Positions 47,911 through 57,071 of a stretch of 64,000 nt of DNA are shown one piece after another; position 1 is the first letter of the stretch, and each line of letters begins with the position of its first letter. A program made the position numbers and the translations under genes. The notes under the pieces are model-generated. The model saw only the letters and a program-made list of their open reading frames with translations. It ran no database searches and was not told the DNA's origin. Origin of the DNA: Lachnospiraceae bacterium. GTDB taxonomy: Bacteria > Bacillota > Clostridia > Lachnospirales > Lachnospiraceae. The stretch lies in contig JAFZZY010000028.1 in assembly GCA_017615545.1 (NCBI GenBank), positions 34,925-98,924 of the forward strand, given 5' to 3'.

Positions 47911-47930
47911 CCCGGTTCGAAAACCGGGGC
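47911..47930 (-). terminator. Terminator of the transport/GH3 operon
   Basis: Stem CCCGGTT / AACCGGG with loop of 4 is followed on the minus strand by TCTTTTTT, 8 bases past the GH3 stop. Confidence 0.88.
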
Positions 47931-47937
47931 CTTTATA

Positions 47938-50091
47938 TTACAGTTTTACACTCTCTCCGTCGTAGCGCAGTTCGAAGCATGCGGGCTTCGTTCCGGTGAG
48001 TTTCGCGCTGCGGGCGTCGGGCTGACTGTCGCCGACGTAAAGTTCGTACGCGCCTTTGTTGAGCACGAGTTTGCCATCTTTGTTGTACAGGGCAAATGCT
48101 TCGGCCGGCACCTCGAGGGTCACGGTCTTGCGCTCGCCGGCCGCAACCGGCACCTTCTTGATGCCCTTCAACTGGCAGTTTGGCGCGGTCTCGTCGCCAT
48201 CCAGGTACTTCACGTACGCCTGCAGGGTGTAGTTGGTGTCGTAACTTCCGGTGTTCTCGATCACAGCGCTCACCACGAGCGGAGCATTGGCCGAGATCTC
48301 GTTTCCGGAAATGGTCGCAGACGCCTTCAGCGTGGTGTAGGACAGGCCGTAGCCGAACGGGTACAACGCCTCGTTCTTCATGTAACGGTAGGTGCGCCCC
48401 TTCATGTTGTAATCGGTAAATGCGGGCAATTCTTCCGTCGTGCGGTAGAATGTGATGGGCAGTTTGCCCTCCGGGCAGGCTTCGCCGAAGAGGATCTTCG
48501 CGATCGCCTTTCCGCCCTGCGCGCCGGGATACCAGCCCTGCAGGATGGCGCCGACGTTTTCATCCGCGTAATTCACTGCAAGAGCGCTGCCGGACAGAAG
48601 CACGAGCACGACCGGCTTGCCGGACTCCACGATGATCTTCAGGACATCCTCCTGGATACCGGGCAGGTTGAGGTTCGGCTTGTCGCCGCTGGCGAACTGG
48701 TTACCCTGGTCGCCCTCCTCGCCTTCGAGGCCGGCGTCGAGGCCCAGGCACGCGATGACAACGTCGCTCTCCTCGCACACTGCCTTCACTTCTGCCATAC
48801 GGTCGGGGCCGGCAGCGAGGTCCTGAACCTTTTCTTTGCAGAGGTGGCAACCCTCGGAATAACGTACGCGAACGTCATCGCCCACGTAATCCTGGATACC
48901 TTCCAGGATCGTGATGTAACGGGACGCGGTGCCCTCGTAGTTGCCGACTAAAGCCTTGCGGTTGTTGGCGTTCGGGCCAATGACACCGATGGTGCAGATC
49001 GTGTCCTTCTTAAGCGGAAGCAGGTTATCTTCGTTCTTAAGCAGGACTATGCTCTTCTCCGCCGCCTTCAGGTTCAACTCGCGATTGGCGATGGTGTCGA
49101 CCTGATCGTAGCCGATGGATGTATAAGGAACCTGATCCTCCGGATCGAACAGTCCCAGTTTCATACGTGTGGTAAGCAGGCGGGTAACGGCGGTGCTTAA
49201 GGTCTCCTCAGTCACGAGGCCCTCTTTTACCGCCTCCAACAGGTTCACATAAATGTGACCGCAGTTCAGGTCACAGCCGCGGTTCATCGCAAGCGCAACG
49301 GACTCGACAGCATTTGCCGTGACCTTATGGTTCTCGTGGAAGTCACGAATAGCCCAACAGTCACTCGTCACATGGCCTTCGAAGTTCCACTCGCCTCGCA
49401 GAATGTCGACCAACAGACGCTTGCTTCCGCAGCAAGGCTCACCGTTGGTGCGGTTGTACGCGCCCATGACGATCTCGACGTCAGCCTCCTCGACCAGCGT
49501 CTTAAACGCAGGCAGGTATGTCTCGCGCAGGTCCTGCTCATTGACCTCAGCATTAAAACTGTGGCGAATGTCCTCCGGACCGGAGTGCACCGCGAAATGC
49601 TTCGCGCAGGCTGCCGCCTTCAGGTATTTGTCATCGCGTCCCTGGATGCCGTGAACAAAACCGGTTCCAAGGCGGGAGGACAGATACGGGTCCTCACCCA
49701 AAGTCTCATGGCCGCGGCCCCATCGGGGATCGCGGAAAATGTTTACGTTCGGTGACCAGAAGGTCAATCCTTTATAGATATCACGATCGCCGTGCTCGCT
49801 CTGCATCTTATATTTGCCGCGGCCCTCGGTCGAGATCGTGTCTGCGATCTTCTCCAAAAAATCTTCATCAAATGTCGCCGCCAGACCGATGGCCTGCGGG
49901 AACACCGTAGCAACGCCGGCTCTTGCAACGCCGTGCAGAGCTTCGTTCCAGTAGTTATATGCTGGGATGCCCAGGCGCTCGATCTGCGCTGCCCAGTGCA
50001 GGGTCTGGAAGACTTTCTCCTCCAGTGTCATCTGCGAAACCAGTTCTCTCGCCCTCTTCTCAAATGCTTCATTCGCTTTTTTGTTTCTCAA
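47938..50091 (-). CDS. GH3 glycosidase, probably beta-xylosidase or beta-glucosidase
   Basis: The 717-residue protein starts at a TTG (50091) with GGGAGG 7 bases upstream. It has no signal peptide, so it is cytoplasmic. It has the GH3 barrel (NYWNEALHGVARAG, FWSPNVNIFRDPRWGRGHETLGEDPYL split by family motifs, CAKHFAVHSGPE), the nucleophile Asp in VTSDCWAI, the second sandwich domain (about 380-570, GNQFASGDKPNLNLPG), and a fibronectin-III-like end. The NYWNEALHG and RWGRGHETLGED forms match the Xyl3-type beta-xylosidase group, which fits import of xylo-oligosaccharides. It is last in the ABC operon, after an internal hairpin at 50144-50173. Confidence 0.9.
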   Translation of the reverse strand: MRNKKANEAFEKRARELVSQMTLEEKVFQTLHWAAQIERLGIPAYNYWNEALHGVARAGVATVFPQAIGLAATFDEDFLEKIADTISTEGRGKYKMQSEHGDRDIYKGLTFWSPNVNIFRDPRWGRGHETLGEDPYLSSRLGTGFVHGIQGRDDKYLKAAACAKHFAVHSGPEDIRHSFNAEVNEQDLRETYLPAFKTLVEEADVEIVMGAYNRTNGEPCCGSKRLLVDILRGEWNFEGHVTSDCWAIRDFHENHKVTANAVESVALAMNRGCDLNCGHIYVNLLEAVKEGLVTEETLSTAVTRLLTTRMKLGLFDPEDQVPYTSIGYDQVDTIANRELNLKAAEKSIVLLKNEDNLLPLKKDTICTIGVIGPNANNRKALVGNYEGTASRYITILEGIQDYVGDDVRVRYSEGCHLCKEKVQDLAAGPDRMAEVKAVCEESDVVIACLGLDAGLEGEEGDQGNQFASGDKPNLNLPGIQEDVLKIIVESGKPVVLVLLSGSALAVNYADENVGAILQGWYPGAQGGKAIAKILFGEACPEGKLPITFYRTTEELPAFTDYNMKGRTYRYMKNEALYPFGYGLSYTTLKASATISGNEISANAPLVVSAVIENTGSYDTNYTLQAYVKYLDGDETAPNCQLKGIKKVPVAAGERKTVTLEVPAEAFALYNKDGKLVLNKGAYELYVGDSQPDARSAKLTGTKPACFELRYDGESVKL

Positions 50092-50143
50092 AGTAAATCC
50101 TCCCGAATCATTCTGTATGATCGTTCATATATCTTTAAAACAA

Positions 50144-50173
50144 GAGGCCTTCTCTTGTTAAAAAGAAGGCCTC
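50144..50173 (-). terminator. Hairpin between solute-binding protein 2 and GH3
   Basis: A 10-bp perfect stem GAGGCCTTCT / AGAAGGCCTC is followed on the minus strand by TTGTTTT. It may partly stop transcription or protect the 3' end of the transporter message so that GH3 is made at a lower level. Confidence 0.7.
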
Positions 50174-50232
50174 CGTTTTCAATGCTTTACAGCATTATTG
50201 TTGTCCTGTGATACACAGGTTGTAAATCAGAA

Positions 50233-51741
50233 TTAGTTAGCCTTAAGAGCATCAAGAGCTGTGTTCTGATCGTTGATAACTGTGTTCCAAGCGTCCATCT
50301 TAGCTTCAACGCCTTCAGCAGGTGTGATAGCGCCACCAGCGATATCCCAGATAAATCCGGAACCAAGCTGATCGCCAAGGCCAGCTACGAAGCTATCCAT
50401 ACGGTTCTTAATGTTCTTACCTCTCTTCATCATCTGAAGGGTCTCATCAACGGCTCTGCTATCCTTGTATGCAGAATAGTAAGCTTCTTTCCAAGCATCA
50501 CCATCTTCATAACCAGGTGTCGGATCTGTAAACAGGTCGTAAGCGAAAGCGATCTCATTAGCTTCATCATTGCTGTAAGAAGAAGGAATAAACAGAACGT
50601 TTTCCTTATCGTAGCAAAGGATCTCCTGTCCATCCGGGCAAGGGAAGCATACGAAGCCCCAATCATCAGCCAGAGAAGAAAGCTCAGACTTAGCGTACTC
50701 CTCAGTTACACGCATAGCAGCCTCACCATTTGCGAAGCAAGCCTTGAAGTAGTCCCAAGAGGAATCTTCGGGCTGCGGCTCAGCGTACTTCTGCCACATA
50801 TCGTTAGCCCATGTAAGAGCATCCAGGAACTTCTGAGTGCCCATCTCGTTTACGAAATGGCCGTCCTTATCCTTAGATACGAACTGAGCACCTGAAGAGT
50901 AGATAGCGATTGCAAAATAGTCAGAGTTGAAGTTAACCATACCCCAAGTATCGTTTACACCATCGTTGTCCTTATCCTTTGTACAAGCCTTCAGGACTTC
51001 TTCGAACTTGGACCATGTCCACTTGCCTTCCTTCTGAAGATCATACAGTTCGTCTGCGCCGTAGCCAGCTTCCTGGATGAGTCTCTTGTTGAAGAAGATA
51101 CCGCCACGAGGCTCGTGGTCTACTGCCATACCATAGATATGACCAGCAAATGTAACTGCCTCAAGAACACCCTGGTTCCACTTCTCTTCGGAGAAGTTAA
51201 GGTTGCTCAGAGTATCGAGCGGTGCGAACATCTTGTTGTTCATAAGACCTGCAACCCAACCTGCGTCAAGTACGCAGATCTGGCCGATAGGATCACCAGC
51301 TGTGATGGAAGAAGAAAGCTGTGTGGTGTAGCTCTCACCCCAACCACCGATGTTATCGGTGTGGATCTTGAAATTGAATGTTTCCTGGATCATGTCACGG
51401 TAAGCGTACAGATCTTCCTCGTACTGGTTCTTCGGTTCAGCAGGCTCGCCTTCCCACCAGTTAACGATTCTTACGTCGCGACCCTTAAGGTTAACGCCGT
51501 TTTCCTTAGCGATGTCGATCTTAGACTTCTTAGCTTCGGTTGTCGGCTCAGCAGTTGTTGTGTCTGCTGCGGTAGCCTTTGTAGCGTCAGGAGCCTTAGT
51601 TGTCGTGTCTGCTGTGGTAGCCTTTGTCTCGCCACCGGCTGCTGTGGTTGTATCGTCCTTCTTCTTGTCACATCCTGCAAGTGCAGTCAGCGCCATAGCA
51701 GATGAAAGAGCGATAGCGGTTGCTTTTTGAAACTTTCTCAT
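50233..51741 (-). CDS. ABC transporter solute-binding lipoprotein 2
   Basis: The 502-residue lipoprotein (lipobox LAGC, Cys 24) has a linker of Thr, Ala and Lys (about 27-72). Then the family-1 solute-binding fold follows: VRIVNWWEGEP, GDPIGQICVLDAGWVAGLMN, IYGMAVDHEPRGGIFFNKRLIQEAG, FANGEAAMRVTEEYAKSEL. It is close to carbohydrate binding proteins of CUT1 systems and lies directly after a MalF/MalG pair. The sugar is not given by sequence; xylo-oligosaccharide or aldouronate is inferred from context. AGGAGG precedes the ATG. Confidence 0.88.
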   Translation of the reverse strand: MRKFQKATAIALSSAMALTALAGCDKKKDDTTTAAGGETKATTADTTTKAPDATKATAADTTTAEPTTEAKKSKIDIAKENGVNLKGRDVRIVNWWEGEPAEPKNQYEEDLYAYRDMIQETFNFKIHTDNIGGWGESYTTQLSSSITAGDPIGQICVLDAGWVAGLMNNKMFAPLDTLSNLNFSEEKWNQGVLEAVTFAGHIYGMAVDHEPRGGIFFNKRLIQEAGYGADELYDLQKEGKWTWSKFEEVLKACTKDKDNDGVNDTWGMVNFNSDYFAIAIYSSGAQFVSKDKDGHFVNEMGTQKFLDALTWANDMWQKYAEPQPEDSSWDYFKACFANGEAAMRVTEEYAKSELSSLADDWGFVCFPCPDGQEILCYDKENVLFIPSSYSNDEANEIAFAYDLFTDPTPGYEDGDAWKEAYYSAYKDSRAVDETLQMMKRGKNIKNRMDSFVAGLGDQLGSGFIWDIAGGAITPAEGVEAKMDAWNTVINDQNTALDALKAN

Positions 51742-51811
51742 AGTTTACCTCCTATTATTTATTGCTTAACCCCTTATGGGATGTTGCACGAAATAAAGTG
51801 TGTTTTGCGCC

Positions 51812-52825
51812 TTACATCTTAATACCGGTCTGGCTCAAGCTTTCTACGAAGCCCTTCTGAGCGAACAGGTAGAGAATAAGGAGAGGCGCGATCGTCATCA
51901 ACATACCGGTAGCGGTCATCATCTGACCATAAGCAGTTGTTGCCGGTGTGTTGGTACGAACATCCATCAGTTTCTCCGGAATACTTCCCAAGTTATCGGT
52001 AAGAAGTGTGATCTTACGGAAGAACAACTGACCGTAGAAGTTATCGGTCCACTGCCATACCAGGGAGAACAGGAAAACAGATGTAAGCATCGGTCTTGCA
52101 TCGGGAAGCATGATCTGAACAAATGTACGGATCTTACCGCAACCATCAACATATGCCGCCTCTTCCAGTTCCTTCGGAACTCCACGGAAGTACTGACGAA
52201 GCATGAAGATGTAAAGGCCGCTACGAAGAGCCATACCCGTTGCTGCAAGCATGAAGTATGCAACACCGTTACCGATGAGGCTGACCGAAGTAATGTTACT
52301 ACCGGTGATCAGCTTGTAGATGCCGAAGAAATCAACGAAATCAAAGAACTGGAAGTGCAGATACAGTGAACTCATGATAGTCTGCGGCGGAACGATGATG
52401 GTAAGCATAACGCAAGCAAACAGGAAGTTCTTGAACGGGAACTTATATCTTGCGAAACCGTAACCGATCATCGTACAAGAGATGATCTGCAGCAACGAGG
52501 AGAGCAATGATACCCACAGTGTATTGAGCAATGCGGTTTTATACTGGATCAGACCTGCGACCTTTGTGTAGTTCCCCGTAGTAAAATGACGAGGAATGGA
52601 AATGATGGTCGAGTCATACAGATCCCGCTCTTCCATGAAGCTGACGGAAAGTTTGTTAAGAAGTGGCTGAATGATCAGGAAGCACAGGCCAAACAACAGC
52701 ACAGCTCGGAATATGCTGATGGACCATTTGCGGATGCTCTTACGCAGGAGATAACCGTGAGATAACCGGTTTCTCTCCCAGTAAGACATCTTTCCATCCA
52801 ATTTGATCTCTTTTTCTTTACTCAT
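51812..52825 (-). CDS. Carbohydrate ABC transporter permease (MalG-like) 2
   Basis: The 337-residue protein has a longer cytoplasmic N-terminus (about 35 residues) than usual, six predicted helices, and the ATPase-contact EAA loop as ELEEAAYVDGCGKIRTFVQIMLPDARP. C-terminus GFVESLSQTGIKM is typical of MalG-like subunits. It overlaps the preceding MalF-like gene by 8 bases. The ATPase must come from elsewhere in the genome (an MsmK/MalK-type shared subunit). Confidence 0.92.
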   Translation of the reverse strand: MSKEKEIKLDGKMSYWERNRLSHGYLLRKSIRKWSISIFRAVLLFGLCFLIIQPLLNKLSVSFMEERDLYDSTIISIPRHFTTGNYTKVAGLIQYKTALLNTLWVSLLSSLLQIISCTMIGYGFARYKFPFKNFLFACVMLTIIVPPQTIMSSLYLHFQFFDFVDFFGIYKLITGSNITSVSLIGNGVAYFMLAATGMALRSGLYIFMLRQYFRGVPKELEEAAYVDGCGKIRTFVQIMLPDARPMLTSVFLFSLVWQWTDNFYGQLFFRKITLLTDNLGSIPEKLMDVRTNTPATTAYGQMMTATGMLMTIAPLLILYLFAQKGFVESLSQTGIKM

Positions 52826-53783
52826 AATAGTATACCCACTTAGAAATGATAAATGTTACTAATGCAACGATGACACCGATGACTGCGAAATACATCCACG
52901 CCATTGCAGAGGTCTGGCCATAATCCATTCTCTGGAGCATCGTGCTTCTAACCTGAGTCATAACCGCATTGTCCGAGCGCGTACAGAAATCAACGATAGA
53001 ATAAACAACATTTACAATGATCAATGAGCTTGTCATAGGGAAGGTGATCTTCCAGAAGCTCTCCCATCCTGTACAACCTTCCATCTTGGAAGCTTCGTAC
53101 ATGCTGACGGGAATGGTCTGCAGACCGGACAGGAAGATGATGATCTGGATACCAGATGCAATAGCGATATCATAAACACTGTTTACGAGATCGAAGATGG
53201 TCTGCATCAGGTCACTGATACGTCCGTTTCCGGAAGCCAGGACATCCTCCAAAACGCCGGTAATGCTAGATGCTGCATTATTGGACTCTTTAATGAGTTC
53301 CGAAATGCCGTTCAAAAGGGAGTTATCTGTGTCAAGTCGAACCAAGATACCGGAAGAAAGAATAACCGGCAGGAAGAATACGGCTCTTACAAAAGCACGT
53401 CCCTTGAACTCCTGATTTAACAGGAAAGCTACAAAGTAACTGAAGATCAATACTGCTATGATCTGCAAGCCCATGTTTCCGAGAGACTCGAGAAGCTGAC
53501 GCTTGTAGTACGGATCACTGTTCCAAATGTAATCGTAGTTCTTTAATCCGATCCATTCTTTTACGTAACTGTGGTTCGTGATATCGATCGTTACATTACT
53601 GAAGGACATGTATGCCGACTCAAAGAGCGGCACAAACATGAATGCCAAAAAACCAATGGTGAAAGGAGCTGTCCAAAGAAGGCCCGCAATCGCGTTTCTT
53701 TTCGCCATAGAACTTTTGCGCCGTTTTGTGGTCGGCACAATCACGGGCTTTATAGCCTCGGGCATCGAAGTGTTATCCGCCAT
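52818..53783 (-). CDS. Carbohydrate ABC transporter permease (MalF-like) 2
   Basis: The 321-residue protein has six helices and the EAA loop MYEASKMEGCTGWESFWKITFP. The large outside loop between the third and fourth helices (about 150-215: residues after LDTDNSLLNGISELIKES) is longer than in the other permease. Its ribosome site AAAGGAGG is formed by the last codons of the DUF5696 gene, and the ATG is 2 bases after that stop, so translation is coupled. Confidence 0.92.
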   Translation of the reverse strand: MADNTSMPEAIKPVIVPTTKRRKSSMAKRNAIAGLLWTAPFTIGFLAFMFVPLFESAYMSFSNVTIDITNHSYVKEWIGLKNYDYIWNSDPYYKRQLLESLGNMGLQIIAVLIFSYFVAFLLNQEFKGRAFVRAVFFLPVILSSGILVRLDTDNSLLNGISELIKESNNAASSITGVLEDVLASGNGRISDLMQTIFDLVNSVYDIAIASGIQIIIFLSGLQTIPVSMYEASKMEGCTGWESFWKITFPMTSSLIIVNVVYSIVDFCTRSDNAVMTQVRSTMLQRMDYGQTSAMAWMYFAVIGVIVALVTFIISKWVYYYE

Positions 53784-53785
53784 CT

Positions 53786-56359
53786 TTAGTTACCTCCTTT
53801 CTTTACTATGAAACCGGTCGCGGGGATCGTAACACCGTCAACTGTCTCGGAATACGAATTGTAGTTCACGTATACGCGTGTGCCGTCTTCATATTCAATG
53901 AAGTTAACGCCATCAGCGACGTTCTGATGATCTACGATATACTGCGTATATGTAGAACCGAGGTCGTTCTGGAATCTGCGGTACAGATCACCGGCTTCCT
54001 TCTTCCACTTGCTGTAATCCGCTCCGTAATATCTGGTGTAGTCAGTCTCCTGAAGAGTACGTGTTGTCTCATCCATAAATACGAAGTAGAGTCCGCAACC
54101 ATTTTCAATGGAAGCAAGAAGATTGTAACTATAATCCGAAGCAAGGTTGATCGCCTTACCCATAAGCTGCTTGGTTCCATGGAATACCATTCCGTAGAAA
54201 GGTATTGCCTGATCCAAGATGTTCTGCTTCTCAGTCTGAACCGGAATGTTTACAAGAACATCAGCGTAGATGGAAGGAAGTAGATTGCCGCCGTCTACAA
54301 GGACTTTAGAGCCGCCGTCCACCATCGATTTGATCTTCTCGCTTTGGATGCTCAGAGTTGCTTCTCTGGATACCGGATGCTTTACGTTATAGTCAGCGCC
54401 GAGAATGTTACCGATGGAACCGAATGAGTAACTGTTGGTTCCAACTTTGCTTGCATAATCAGCAAGAGTCTGCATCATCTTCTCAGTAACGGAAGGTCTT
54501 GCAAGCCAGTAATAATCTTTTTCCTTATCCTGACCATACCAAACCGGTGAGAATTCATAGAGCTTAACGTACTCACGATTTACCAGTTTTGCGGTATCGC
54601 CGTTCTTGCTATATCCGTCAAACAACTTGTTGGCATATACATACTGTACTTCGCCATCCAAATAGATGTCATAGCCCTTTTCCTGCGCAGTGGAAATAAC
54701 TTTCTTCAAACTGCTCTTTCCGCCGAGAGCCCCGATCAAACGGATCTCGGTAGCAGCTGCGTTCTCGATACCACCGTTGAACCAACCCTGATAACGAACG
54801 TTCAGATTATTCCACTTGTTGTTAGCCATATCCTCGATCAACGCGGCGGCTTCTTTATAAGTAGTAAGAGCAACAGGTGTCTTTGTAGGAATACCGGCGA
54901 TCTGCTTCAAAACTTCGATGGAACCGAGGATGTCTACCGTCATCGGAACCTCTGCATTCGTCTGCTTCTTCATGTATTCCGGATACTTATCCTGAAGATA
55001 TCCACGATAGGTATCTGCCATGTTTACATAACCATCTTCCTTACAGAAGATATAACGCTGGCTGATGACCTCATCCGGAAGGGTCTCCTCATACATATAC
55101 ATGGTACCGTTAGACTTACCCTGAACGTCGAGTTTCTCACTGTGTGTGATCTGATAGTTTGCACACACATAGTTTCTCGTGTTCGTAACGCCGCGATTGA
55201 TATCTGCTTCGATCGCTGCGTAAGACTGTCCACTTTCCAGAACGCAAATATAGGAGTTTCCGTTGTTGCTGATACCGAAGACAGGAAGTACGCACTTATT
55301 GTCATTTACGACATATGTACGGGTCTGTGCTACGTCCCAACCATACATGTAGGAGAAGAAGTTGTTCTGCTGCGTCTTGCCGTTGTTGAAATTAATCAAA
55401 GCACCGGATCCAGCAGGAACGAACATGTAACCTTCATCCTTGGAAGAACCACAACCGAAATAAGGAAGGATCTTCAAACGAGTCATCGGGTAATCCAGCG
55501 GAGAGATCAGGCTCTTCATAGGAACCTCAACCAGGAGTGTATCGCCGTCAAGCGTGTACTTGATGGACGCATTGAAGAGGGGCTTATCACCGCTGTCTAC
55601 GGAAATACCGTACTCTTCTGCCTGCTTGTTGTAATCTTCCGGGGTAAAGCCGAGTGCTGCAAATGTCTCTTCGAGATTTTTCAACTGATAATCCGGCTGA
55701 CCATCACGAAGGATATAAAGTTTTTCTTCCGCAAGTTTCGGATACTTTGCAAGCAATTCTTCTTTATTGTCGCTCTTCTGAAGCTTATTGATATCATACA
55801 GACGATACAAGTTCGTTACTTTACGACGCTCGGAACCCGAACCGATCTGATCGAGATAAACATTCATCTCTTCTTCGTTAGCTACCAGAGGAACGATGTA
55901 CTGTTTTTTGAGAACGCCGATCGTGTAGTTAACGGTAATGCTCTTACCATCTTCACCCTCGACAACCTCATAATACTTATTTTCAACTGAATTCAGCTGA
56001 GTGTTGTATGTCTTCGTATCACCGGCGATGGAGCTATACTCCATAACCAGCATAGAAGCCATTGTTTTCTTGAAATCCGCTGTGGCTACTGTATCGCTGT
56101 CCGGATTGGTAGCACATGAATGCCATGTTTGGCCCGTGCTCTTCACCAGTATGTCAAACGCAGTTGTGGCCGGATCGAATGTCATTTCAAGATATTCGTT
56201 GGAGATAACGATCGGCTCTTCCGTTTCGCCTTCGCCGGGGCCTTCGTGTTCATAAATGACACGTTCCACTTCCTCGGCGGACTTTTCACAAGCCGCAACT
56301 CCAAACATCATCGTCGCGGAAAGCAAAAGCATACCCGCTCTCTTGATGATTTTTCTCAT
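53786..56359 (-). CDS. DUF5696 lipoprotein, glycosidase-like fold
   Basis: The start ATG at 56359 (MRKIIKRAGMLLLS) has GGAGG about 10 bases before. The 857-residue lipoprotein (lipobox VAAC) has a beta-sandwich-like N-terminal region (about 35-330, with VISNEYLEMTFDPATTAFDIL). A probable TIM barrel is next (about 440-690, NVRYQGWFNGGI, YDIYLDGEVQYVY, FSPVWYGQDKE). The C-terminal part has beta strands ending GFIVKKGGN. This arrangement resembles glycoside hydrolases with a galactose-mutarotase-like domain in front of the barrel, but no catalytic pair can be assigned. It belongs to the transporter operon; outer-face glycan binding or hydrolysis is inferred. Confidence 0.82.
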   Translation of the reverse strand: MRKIIKRAGMLLLSATMMFGVAACEKSAEEVERVIYEHEGPGEGETEEPIVISNEYLEMTFDPATTAFDILVKSTGQTWHSCATNPDSDTVATADFKKTMASMLVMEYSSIAGDTKTYNTQLNSVENKYYEVVEGEDGKSITVNYTIGVLKKQYIVPLVANEEEMNVYLDQIGSGSERRKVTNLYRLYDINKLQKSDNKEELLAKYPKLAEEKLYILRDGQPDYQLKNLEETFAALGFTPEDYNKQAEEYGISVDSGDKPLFNASIKYTLDGDTLLVEVPMKSLISPLDYPMTRLKILPYFGCGSSKDEGYMFVPAGSGALINFNNGKTQQNNFFSYMYGWDVAQTRTYVVNDNKCVLPVFGISNNGNSYICVLESGQSYAAIEADINRGVTNTRNYVCANYQITHSEKLDVQGKSNGTMYMYEETLPDEVISQRYIFCKEDGYVNMADTYRGYLQDKYPEYMKKQTNAEVPMTVDILGSIEVLKQIAGIPTKTPVALTTYKEAAALIEDMANNKWNNLNVRYQGWFNGGIENAAATEIRLIGALGGKSSLKKVISTAQEKGYDIYLDGEVQYVYANKLFDGYSKNGDTAKLVNREYVKLYEFSPVWYGQDKEKDYYWLARPSVTEKMMQTLADYASKVGTNSYSFGSIGNILGADYNVKHPVSREATLSIQSEKIKSMVDGGSKVLVDGGNLLPSIYADVLVNIPVQTEKQNILDQAIPFYGMVFHGTKQLMGKAINLASDYSYNLLASIENGCGLYFVFMDETTRTLQETDYTRYYGADYSKWKKEAGDLYRRFQNDLGSTYTQYIVDHQNVADGVNFIEYEDGTRVYVNYNSYSETVDGVTIPATGFIVKKGGN

Positions 56360-56393
56360 TGGATCAAGTCCTCCTTTCTCACAATCTACGTTT

Positions 56394-57071
56394 TTAATAG
56401 AACCGGAACTGTATTTCCTTATACAAGGAAACAAAGTATGCGATACCATCACTGATCAAGCTGAAGAATACAACCAGGATAAATACGATAACGGCCATGC
56501 CGACTATAGTCAGGATACTGGAAAAAACCGTCTTCGTAAGCGAGTAATCATGGATCATCATCATGGCTGCCAGCAACAGTGCCACAAACCATATCATGCT
56601 CAGTGTATCAAAGAATGAGTAGAAAGAGATTTCTTCGATCGTGAGGAAGTTACTGAGGATCATGTTCGGATAGCCGATGATGATCATAGGAGTAAGCGCA
56701 TAAGCGGTACCCATATATACTTCCTTCAGTCGGCCTTTACCATCCATCAGGGTGGTGAAGCCCCAGTTGGCAACACACCACAGCAAGATCGGCGCGATAA
56801 CCGAAGCAACCTCGACCCACATGTTGATACGACTTAAGTTGATATTTCTTACCAAAAAGCTGGTGAACTGCAATTGGAGCATATTCAAAAGCAGAAACGC
56901 AGCAACCAGAAAATTCGCTGCTCCTATGGAGCCTCTTTTTTCATGTGTTAAATCCCAGAAACCATCAAAAGGATGGAAGATAACATAAAATGCATATTTG
57001 AGCGTTTTTCCGAAGTGGTTCAGCCATTCTTTGCTGACCAGCGACGAAAACTTGATTTTCTTTAATCGCAT
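56394..57071 (-). CDS. YIP1-family membrane protein
   Basis: The 225-residue protein has about five to six predicted helices and the Yip1 layout: a cytoplasmic N-terminus with AFYVIFHPFDGFWDLTHEKRGS, then helices with a polar GTAYALTPMIIIGYPNMILS loop. Bacterial YIP1 proteins have no established function. It overlaps the NHL/TPR gene by 10 bases and is 35 bases ahead of the DUF5696 gene, so all three are produced together. Confidence 0.82.
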   Translation of the reverse strand: MRLKKIKFSSLVSKEWLNHFGKTLKYAFYVIFHPFDGFWDLTHEKRGSIGAANFLVAAFLLLNMLQLQFTSFLVRNINLSRINMWVEVASVIAPILLWCVANWGFTTLMDGKGRLKEVYMGTAYALTPMIIIGYPNMILSNFLTIEEISFYSFFDTLSMIWFVALLLAAMMMIHDYSLTKTVFSSILTIVGMAVIVFILVVFFSLISDGIAYFVSLYKEIQFRFY

